This document shows positions 15,135 to 20,909 of a DNA stretch of 20,909 nt, one piece after another. Each line of letters opens with the position of its first letter. The stretch's first letter is position 1. Origin of the DNA: Candidatus Cardinium sp. cBcalN2 (lineage in GTDB: Bacteria > Bacteroidota > Bacteroidia > Cytophagales > Amoebophilaceae). The notes under the pieces are model-generated. The model was not told the DNA's origin. It searched no databases and was given only the letters and a program-made list of their open reading frames with translations. The position numbers were made by a program, and so were the translations under genes. The stretch covers positions 1 through 20,909 of the forward strand of contig NZ_JAACGD010000103.1 in assembly GCF_022810445.1 (NCBI RefSeq), in the 5' to 3' direction.

Positions 15135-16397
15135 ATGTTAAAATTTAATTCTAAAAAATACCTTTTTCTTATTCTATTAGGTTGTATACTATATAATTGC
15201 CAGCAGCATGATTCACTGAATTGGCTTAAGCGTAAAAAAAACACCCGTACCAGTTTAGGTCCCCAAAGTGATATGAATAGCAATTCTAATAATATTTCAG
15301 AATCAAAACTGAAAAATTTCCTTGTAGTGTTACATGGTCATCGGATGAATAACCAAAATACACCAGCAAAAGATATTGGAGACAACGTTAACCTAATATT
15401 AGAAGAGAACGCTAAAATACCCTTTACAATTTTTAAGCCAACATGTAGACAGAATGAGGTATCTGACAAACTCAGTATCCTTGATCAATCAAGATTAGTG
15501 GTCAATGAATTACAAGCAGCACTAAAAGCATACCTTAGAAAAGAATTCCCCAAATGGTCAGAAATAGAGATTGCGGAAGGAGTTAAAAAAGTTCCAGTTT
15601 ATCTGCTTGGAAATAGTCAAGGGGGACTTGTAGCACTTATGATCGGGTACAACCAAACAAAAAAAAGCACTCATCCTAAAGTGAAAATAAATCTTAAAAG
15701 GATAATAGCCTGCAGTACACCTACACAAGGTCTTGAACTACTCAGTAATGCTTATCGGGACGCACAGCGTTTTGTAAGAACAATCAACAACATACTACCC
15801 CAAGCCTATAACTTAGTTGGTAGCAGCAAGAAACAAGTAACTAGGATGCCTATAGTATTAGGCTTAGCGCGCTGCTTACCTGCTTGGTTGACCTCCAAAA
15901 CCACACTAGGCCCAGGGCTCTTAGATATGCACCCAAGGTCTAAGACTATTCAGCAGGTAGTTAGCTTTATCAATGACCCAAAGCATGGTATACCTATATG
16001 CCTAATAGGTGGTAAGACAGACAAGATTAGTAAATATATTAGTAAAAATAATGGTATTAAAAATGATATTGATCCTGGTGCAATCTCTCAAGAGTCTAAA
16101 AATTTGTTTGATGAAAACTATGCACAAGTTGTTACTGGAAAAAAAGACGGAAAGCATGATGGTATCATTTCTTTAGATAGCCAGCTATGTGACAAGACTA
16201 ACATTGAATTTCATGAAACAACTAAGGGGGACGTTATTAACAAAGATAATAAGGTCACCAGAATTCTTTTATCTGGTGATTACATACATTGCTATAATTT
16301 TACGCTAAATGATAAGCTAGGCTTCAACGAAAAAAGTGACACAACTGTAGTAGAATCTAAGAGAGCTGCAAAGTATATAGCAGCAGATATACATTAG
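15135..16397 (+). CDS. Putative lipoprotein serine hydrolase (alpha/beta hydrolase, lipase-like)
   Basis: The 420-residue protein has an N-terminal export signal (KKYLFLILLGC) with a likely lipobox Cys17; Cys22 in LYNC is less likely. It then has alpha/beta-hydrolase features. A strand with HG in LVVLHGHR (67-68) could form the oxyanion hole. The nucleophile elbow is GNSQGG, with Ser161. HDGIISLDSQ near 341-350 contains a candidate Asp342. GDYIHCYNF contains a candidate catalytic His385. The spacing and the late DGxxxxxSQ motif resemble triacylglycerol lipases and PGAP1-like hydrolases. The substrate is unknown: lipid, phospholipid or a peptide ester are all possible. A surface or periplasmic lipase in a symbiont could act on host lipids; that is inference. 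A B-type repeat follows the gene. Confidence 0.75.
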   Translation: MLKFNSKKYLFLILLGCILYNCQQHDSLNWLKRKKNTRTSLGPQSDMNSNSNNISESKLKNFLVVLHGHRMNNQNTPAKDIGDNVNLILEENAKIPFTIFKPTCRQNEVSDKLSILDQSRLVVNELQAALKAYLRKEFPKWSEIEIAEGVKKVPVYLLGNSQGGLVALMIGYNQTKKSTHPKVKINLKRIIACSTPTQGLELLSNAYRDAQRFVRTINNILPQAYNLVGSSKKQVTRMPIVLGLARCLPAWLTSKTTLGPGLLDMHPRSKTIQQVVSFINDPKHGIPICLIGGKTDKISKYISKNNGIKNDIDPGAISQESKNLFDENYAQVVTGKKDGKHDGIISLDSQLCDKTNIEFHETTKGDVINKDNKVTRILLSGDYIHCYNFTLNDKLGFNEKSDTTVVESKRAAKYIAADIH

Positions 16398-16449
16398 CAC
16401 ATGGGCAATGAATCAAATATTGCCATCAAACCTATTGACATTACATCTT

Positions 16450-16535
16450 AAAGGAAAACAACAGTTTTTGTATAATATTACTGTTTTTCTATTGCAGTTG
16501 CAAGGGTCACTTGCTGAGCAGAACTATTTTACAAG
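16450..16535. repeat. B-type repeat arm with left-arm remnant
   Basis: Positions 16481-16535 align without gaps to 196-250, about 46 of 55 identical, starting CTGTTTTTCTATT and ending ACTATTTTACAAG. A shorter left remnant (GGAAAACAACAG near 16453-16464) sits where the inverted arm would be. It lies between the lipase-like gene and the ftsL-like gene, about 70 bp before the latter. Confidence 0.75.
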
Positions 16536-16550
16536 TGATATTTTTGGGTC

Positions 16551-16569
16551 CACTGCTGCCACAGTAGTG
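16551..16569. repeat. Short hairpin upstream of the ftsL-like gene
   Basis: CACTGCTG (16551-16558) and CAGTAGTG (16562-16569) can pair with one G-U, around a 3-nt loop. It ends 36 bp before the ATG. A role in expression is possible but unsupported. Confidence 0.35.
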
Positions 16570-16605
16570 CATAGATAGCTATTTATAGTTTAAACCCATC
16601 TCAAA

Positions 16606-17034
16606 ATGATAGAAAATACTTATAAGCCGATTAAAAAATCAAATTTATTTAATCGGTTAGAAAAGAAATTCCGTTTATATGGGATAGCATTAGATATCCC
16701 TTACTATTTACCTCGTCTATTGTATATTTTCTCTTTGGGGTTAGTCTACATCTGGAATGCCCATTATCATGAAAAAATGTTGCATCAAATCAACGAGCTT
16801 CAGCCTATGGTAGATGGACTTCGCGTAAAGCATATGAGATTGCAGTCTAGCTATATGTTTGAACGTAAACAATCAGAAGTGGCTAAAAAAGTTGCTCAGT
16901 TGGCTATTTATGAAAGTAAAGTTCCCCCTTATTTAATAGCCGCCTCTAGAAGGGCTACTTTGGCCAGTCCAAGGAATATTTTATCTTACTTTTTGCTTGA
17001 TCAAAAACCAAGGAAAAAATCAAATGTTAGCTAA
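16606..17034 (+). CDS. ftsL: FtsL-like cell division protein
   Basis: The 142-residue protein has a cytoplasmic N-terminus, one transmembrane segment (about 34-50, PRLLYIFSLGLVYIWNAHY) and then a periplasmic coiled-coil-like helix (EKMLHQINELQPMVDGLRVKHM). The motif RKQSEVAKKV follows. This arrangement, directly upstream of the ftsI-type gene, is the standard Bacteroidota dcw position for the FtsL-like protein that helps assemble the divisome. The final 15 or so residues (SYFLLDQKPRKKSNVS) are encoded by a stretch that aligns gap-free with the intergenic A repeat at 74-112, so the native C-terminus was probably replaced or extended. rsmH and mraZ, which usually precede it, are absent from the window. 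Confidence 0.82.
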   Translation: MIENTYKPIKKSNLFNRLEKKFRLYGIALDIPYYLPRLLYIFSLGLVYIWNAHYHEKMLHQINELQPMVDGLRVKHMRLQSSYMFERKQSEVAKKVAQLAIYESKVPPYLIAASRRATLASPRNILSYFLLDQKPRKKSNVS

Positions 17035-17080
17035 ATAGTTGCAAAAAACAACTATTTTGCAATGCATGTTTTTGTTTTTT
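16986..17080. repeat. A + B repeat remnant overlapping the ftsL-like 3' end
   Basis: Positions 16986-17024 align gap-free to 74-112 (shared words TTACTTTTT, CTTGAT, AAAAA and AAAAAATCAA). Downstream, AAATAGTTG (17033-17041) and CAACTATTT (17049-17057) form a 9-bp stem. From there to 17080 the sequence follows the B tail at 235-267. The A-then-B order is the same as at 73-267, so this looks like a copy whose hairpin centre was deleted. Confidence 0.7.
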
Positions 17081-17103
17081 TGCGTATGTCCCCATTGGGC
17101 TGA

Positions 17104-19230
17104 ATGCATAAATCCCATCTAACCAAGCAAGTGCGATTTACGAAGTCAATTTTATTACGTGCCAGAATCATTCTTCTGTCTGTTATATTCTTTTTAGTAG
17201 TTATTACCTGGAAAATAGCTCACTTGCAGTTTGTAGAAGTGGATAAATGGTGTAACCGTGCCAAGCTTACCCAATTAGCCTATAAACCTATTGTAGCATC
17301 CAGAGGTAATATTTATGCCTACGATGGCGCTTTATTAGCTACTTCTCTTCCCTTTTATAGCGTTGCTTTAGACCCTGTTGTGGCTTCGAATGAGTGCTTT
17401 AAAAAAGGTATAGATCCACTTAGCCAAGCATTGGCTAATTTTTATCAAGATAACCCTCCCCAATATTACAAAAGTCGTATCGTAGAGGCACGTAATAAAA
17501 AACGGAGATATCTATTGTTGCACACAAAACAGATCACTTATGAAGAAAAAAAGCAAATGAGCCATTGGCCTATTTTTAATCAAGGTAAATTCAAAGGAGG
17601 GGTGATTTTTCAGGAGCAATATAAACGTTACAATCCTTTTAAAGAATTAGCCAGACGAACGATTGGTATGCATAGAGAAAAACATGGTTATGGCCTAGAA
17701 TATGCTTTTAACAAAGTATTAAAAGGAGTAGATGGGCAAGCGCTTTATCAGAAAGTAGTAGGTGGTAATTGGAAACAAGTCGCCGAAAGTACTATGATAC
17801 CTCCCATACATGGGGCTGATTTGATTACTACGCTGGACATCGATCTACAAGATGTAACCCAAAGCAGTTTGTTATTCGTTCTTGAACAAACCCATGCACA
17901 AAATGGCTGTGCTATTGTAATGGAAGTGGCTACCGGAGCCGTTAAAGCTATTGCTAATTTAGCTCGTACAGAATCTGGTAAGTATACAGAATCTTATAAT
18001 TATGCTATTGGTAATCAAGGTACCGTTGAACCAGGTTCTATTTTTAAGTTGGCATCTATGTTGGCTTTGTTAGAAGAAACAGGATGGCCCCTTACTAAGC
18101 CAATAGATACGGGACATGGTGCTATTCAATTCTATAATAGATGGATGAAAGATGTAAAAAAAGGGGGCTATGGGTTACTTACCTTGCAAGAGGTATTTGA
18201 AAAATCTTCTAATGTTGGGCTTTCCATGGCCATTCATGAAACATTTGGCACCAACCCTGAAAAGTTTATTGACTACATGGAGCAATTGGGCATGCACGAA
18301 CCTTTAGCCATTGAACTAGCTGGAGAAGGTAAACCTTATATACTCACTCCGAAAAGCAAAATGTGGAGCGGGGTGGCATTGCCATGGCTCTCTATTGGAT
18401 ACAACCTACAGCTTACCCCCCTGCAAATATTAGCACTATACAATGCAGTAGCCAATAATGGTAAAATGATTAAACCCCTATTTGTGCATCGCATAGAATC
18501 AGCAAACGGTCTAGTTAAAAAATTTCCGACTACTATTTTAAAGGAAAAGATCTGTTCAGATGAAACTTTATATAAACTGAAAGTAATGCTAGAAGGAACA
18601 GTAGAAAACGGTTTAGCCCAACGGATTAAGCATGGATTTTATAAAATAGCTGGTAAAACAGGTACCGCACAAAAGTTGGTCAATGGGAAGTATACAGACG
18701 ATCACCTTACTTCATTTGCAGGTTATTTCCCAGCAGATCATCCTCGTTACAGTTGTATCATTGTAGTAGACAGTCCACAAGGGGAAAGCTTTCGCTTTGG
18801 TTCAGAAGTACCTGCACCTATATTTAAAGATATTGTCGATAGAATAGCTGGAAAAGATCTAGAAGCAAGAAAACCAATTAATGGATCGATAGGATCTCAT
18901 ACAACAACACTGTCTAATGTTGGCTATAGGGAAGACTTACGTTTTTTATATCAATATCTCCAGCTTCCTATGCCTGAAAATGTAGGTGTAACAGCAAGTT
19001 GGGGCAACCTAACTATCCGTTCTACCGAAAGCAAATTTGAGCCATGTAAGGTCCAATCTTTCAAAGAATGGCCTGGTGTATGGCCTATAGTATTAGGTAT
19101 GAAGCTACGTGATGCGCTCTTTTTATTGGAAAAAAATGGCTTATCCATTACGGTAGAAGGGAACTTACATGGTAAGGTATGCAAACAATCTAAAATAAAA
19201 GCTAATCAAATTACCATCTTATTAAAATAA
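17104..19230 (+). CDS. ftsI: Septal peptidoglycan D,D-transpeptidase (FtsI/PBP3-type, with PASTA domain)
   Basis: This class B penicillin-binding protein cross-links septal peptidoglycan in the periplasm. The 708 residues comprise a short cytoplasmic end, one membrane anchor (about 18-37), the PBP dimerisation domain with RGNIYAYDGALLATS (68-81), the transpeptidase domain and a C-terminal PASTA-like domain. The active-site motifs are intact: SIFK with Ser312 and Lys315, SSN at 368-370 and KTG at 518-520. The PASTA-like segment (about 655-708, MKLRDALFLLEKNGLSITVEG) ends slightly early but carries the expected pattern. The gene follows the ftsL-like gene by 69 bp, most of it repeat remnant, and its TAA overlaps the murE ATG by one base. 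Confidence 0.95.
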   Translation: MHKSHLTKQVRFTKSILLRARIILLSVIFFLVVITWKIAHLQFVEVDKWCNRAKLTQLAYKPIVASRGNIYAYDGALLATSLPFYSVALDPVVASNECFKKGIDPLSQALANFYQDNPPQYYKSRIVEARNKKRRYLLLHTKQITYEEKKQMSHWPIFNQGKFKGGVIFQEQYKRYNPFKELARRTIGMHREKHGYGLEYAFNKVLKGVDGQALYQKVVGGNWKQVAESTMIPPIHGADLITTLDIDLQDVTQSSLLFVLEQTHAQNGCAIVMEVATGAVKAIANLARTESGKYTESYNYAIGNQGTVEPGSIFKLASMLALLEETGWPLTKPIDTGHGAIQFYNRWMKDVKKGGYGLLTLQEVFEKSSNVGLSMAIHETFGTNPEKFIDYMEQLGMHEPLAIELAGEGKPYILTPKSKMWSGVALPWLSIGYNLQLTPLQILALYNAVANNGKMIKPLFVHRIESANGLVKKFPTTILKEKICSDETLYKLKVMLEGTVENGLAQRIKHGFYKIAGKTGTAQKLVNGKYTDDHLTSFAGYFPADHPRYSCIIVVDSPQGESFRFGSEVPAPIFKDIVDRIAGKDLEARKPINGSIGSHTTTLSNVGYREDLRFLYQYLQLPMPENVGVTASWGNLTIRSTESKFEPCKVQSFKEWPGVWPIVLGMKLRDALFLLEKNGLSITVEGNLHGKVCKQSKIKANQITILLK

Positions 19231-20708
19231 TGATCAAACCTCTTCAAGAACTGCTTATAGGTCTACCTATAAAAAACATATTGGGTTCAACCGACCTAGC
19301 TATACGCACCCTTTGTTTTGATAGCCGTAAAGTAGCTGCTGACGCTTGTTTTTTTGCTATAGAAGGCACCCAAGTAGATGGTCATAACTACATAGCAATG
19401 GCCATAGCTGCAGGTAGTCGTGTGATCGTGTGTGCAAGGTTACCTGACTCCATTCAGGACAATGTAACCTATATAGTGGTCCACTCTACGCTTAGCGCAC
19501 TGGGCATTATGGCTGCTCATTTTTATGACCAGCCTAGCCAAAAACTTAAAATAGTAGCCGTTACTGGTACAAACGGTAAAACTACCATTGTCCATCTGCT
19601 CTATAAGATGGTCATGCAGATGGGCCATAAAGCTGGTATGATCTCTACTATATATAATAAAGTGGTAGATGAAAGCTATCCAGCTAGCCATACTACACCA
19701 GATGCACTCCAATTACAGTTTCTATTACACCTTATGGTAGCAGCAGGTTGTAGCTATTGTTTTATGGAAGCTAGTTCGCATGCTCTTGTTCAAGAAAGAT
19801 TAGCAGGTGTACATTTTACGGGTGCTATTTTTACCAATATCACCCATGATCATTTGGATTATCATCTTGATTTTGGACACTATATTCAGGCTAAAAAAAA
19901 GCTATTTGATGGGTTGTCTGTTACATCTTTTGCCCTTATGAACCACGAAGATAGGAATAGCCCTATTCTTATTCAGAATTGTAAGGCTAAAAAGTTTACT
20001 TTTTCACTTCGAGACGCTGCTGATTTTAGAGCAAAACTGATTACCAATACACTAGATGGGTTAGAGTTGGCAATAGATCATCAATCGATTTGGTTCCAGC
20101 TAATGGGTGCATTCAATGCCAGCAATCTATTGGCCGCTTATGGTGCCGCTCAGTTATTGGGACTTAATAGCCAAGAAAGTTTGGTAGCCCTTTCGACTAT
20201 TCCCCCTATTGTAGGGAGAATGAATAAAGTAGATCATGGCCAATCACAACAGGTTATAATAGACTATGCCCATACCCCAGATGCTGTGCAAAAGGTTATC
20301 CATACATTACGTGCTCTACTCCCTGCTGGCAGTAGGCTCATTACCATTATGGGCTGTGGAGGCAATCGTGATCAACAAAAGCGGGCAATGATTGGAAAAA
20401 TCCTATCTAAAAATAGTGATATAGCTATATTTACTAGTGATAATCCAAGGGATGAAGATCCACAGGAAATTATACATGCCATGCAACAAGGAGTGCCTCA
20501 AGCAGCCTTGCCCAAGGTGCTATCTATTATAGATAGAGCTATGGCTATTAAAACAGCTTGCTACATGGCTCATGCAAAAGATCTTATTTTAATAGCAGGA
20601 AAAGGTCATCAATGTTATGAGGAAATCAAAGGGATCAAACATTTCTTTTGCGAGGAAAAGATTGTTCAGGAAATTTTGGGTGATACAAAAAATGTTTCAA
20701 TAACTTAA
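19230..20708 (+). CDS. murE: UDP-N-acetylmuramoyl-L-alanyl-D-glutamate--2,6-diaminopimelate ligase
   Basis: MurE adds the third residue to the peptidoglycan stem peptide in the cytoplasm, using ATP. The 492-residue protein has the Mur-ligase P-loop GTNGKTT (113-119), TTPDALQ near 155-161, EASSHAL (180-186), NITHDHLDYH (203-212), and AKKKLF with the lysine (222) expected to be carbamylated. YAHTPDAVQ (346-354) and DNPR (404-407) follow. The DNPR motif is the established signature for meso-diaminopimelate rather than L-lysine. The ATG overlaps the ftsI stop (TAATG), implying translational coupling. The gene normally found next, mraY, does not follow; a repeat region begins instead. Confidence 0.96.
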   Translation: MIKPLQELLIGLPIKNILGSTDLAIRTLCFDSRKVAADACFFAIEGTQVDGHNYIAMAIAAGSRVIVCARLPDSIQDNVTYIVVHSTLSALGIMAAHFYDQPSQKLKIVAVTGTNGKTTIVHLLYKMVMQMGHKAGMISTIYNKVVDESYPASHTTPDALQLQFLLHLMVAAGCSYCFMEASSHALVQERLAGVHFTGAIFTNITHDHLDYHLDFGHYIQAKKKLFDGLSVTSFALMNHEDRNSPILIQNCKAKKFTFSLRDAADFRAKLITNTLDGLELAIDHQSIWFQLMGAFNASNLLAAYGAAQLLGLNSQESLVALSTIPPIVGRMNKVDHGQSQQVIIDYAHTPDAVQKVIHTLRALLPAGSRLITIMGCGGNRDQQKRAMIGKILSKNSDIAIFTSDNPRDEDPQEIIHAMQQGVPQAALPKVLSIIDRAMAIKTACYMAHAKDLILIAGKGHQCYEEIKGIKHFFCEEKIVQEILGDTKNVSIT

Positions 20709-20716
20709 AAGTATCA

Positions 20717-20817
20717 TGTTCATAACATTAGTAAAAAGCTTTTATGGCAACTTTCATCGCAACTGTTTTGCTATTTCAGCCGTAAAGGGCACTTGCTAGA
20801 TCGCAACTACTTTTGTA
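20717..20817. repeat. Leader and single B arm downstream of murE
   Basis: 20717-20737 repeats the leader at 39-59 with two differences in 21 nt. 20763-20817 repeats the 196-250 unit with small indels (CTGTTTTGCTATTTCAGC, then TAGATCGCAACTA). The arrangement begins 9 bp after the murE stop. No left arm is visible, so this is a solo arm. Confidence 0.7.
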
Positions 20818-20852
20818 TTTATTCTCCAGCTTTGGTAAAAAAAGCTTTTCTA

Positions 20853-20909
20853 TACCCCTTTTTTCTTGATAAAAAAGGGTACAAAAAATCAAGCCCTCTG
20901 TAAAAAGTT
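20853..20909. repeat. A-type palindrome, copy at the right edge
   Basis: TACCCCTTTTTT (20853-20864) and AAAAAAGGGTA (20871-20881) pair around the loop CTTGAT with one bulged C. Downstream, 20882-20909 matches 101-128 with one mismatch. Two base pairs of the stem differ from copy 1 on both sides, so the pairing is kept (75/98 and 76/97 against 20856/20879 and 20857/20878). The copy runs off the window edge. Confidence 0.8.

Noticed and set aside
16450..20909. Possible composite transposon bounded by repeats around ftsL-ftsI-murE
   Set aside because: There is no transposase and no terminal inverted repeat pairing between the two ends, and the genes are housekeeping. Repeat-mediated rearrangement explains the picture without a mobile unit.

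Overview
The window looks like a chromosomal segment from an AT-rich member of the Bacteroidota, most probably a reduced-genome intracellular symbiont of the Amoebophilus/Cardinium type. The phylum call rests on several features. Two promoters match the Bacteroidota -33 TTTG / -7 TAnnTTTG pattern, both with a 20-nt spacer. The HU protein carries an RNIS motif in its DNA-binding arm, and there is a DUF4293 membrane protein, a Bacteroidota-style FtsL-like protein, a Ctc-type L25 and a very long TPR protein. The symbiont call is an inference from broken gene clusters, degenerate dispersed repeats in many intergenic gaps, and unrecognised secreted proteins. No rRNA, transposase, phage gene or CRISPR array was seen.

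Layout. At 1-314 lie the tail of one repeat element and a 34-bp perfect inverted repeat. At 315-3762 a minus-strand operon runs pdhA (pyruvate dehydrogenase E1 alpha), a membrane-anchored TPR protein, then recJ, driven by a good promoter at 3795-3826. tRNA-Arg(UCG) follows on the minus strand. At 4170-10655 the plus strand carries a LolD-type ABC ATPase, an exported protein of unknown function with an internal duplication, holA (DNA polymerase III delta) and a 994-residue exported TPR protein. At 10774-11434 the minus strand carries a DUF4293 protein and tRNA-Asp(GUC) with its own promoter. An HU-family gene (plus) converges on pth and rplY/ctc (minus) at 11602-13602. At 14076-16397 there are two plus-strand lipoprotein genes: one helical and unrecognised, one a serine hydrolase with a full GxSxG/Asp/His set. 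At 16606-20708 lies a dcw cell-wall and division fragment: ftsL-like, ftsI-type transpeptidase and murE with the meso-diaminopimelate signature.

How the genes work together. Most are housekeeping: central metabolism (PdhA), replication and repair (HolA, RecJ), translation (two tRNAs, Pth, L25), nucleoid structure (HU), envelope lipoprotein trafficking (LolD) and septal peptidoglycan (FtsL, FtsI, MurE). The exported proteins and lipoproteins are the lineage-specific part.

The most notable non-coding signal is a dispersed composite repeat. Part A is a short palindrome with core TTACTTTTTnCTTGAT that sits at gene 3' ends. Part B is a long hairpin of two inverted arms of about 55 bp. Copies or remnants occur at seven places in 21 kb. 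One A copy encodes the last 15 or so codons of the ftsL-like gene, and copies flank the truncated dcw cluster. I did not find a clearly new defence or secretion system. The repeat family and the two unrecognised exported proteins are the best candidates for something undescribed.
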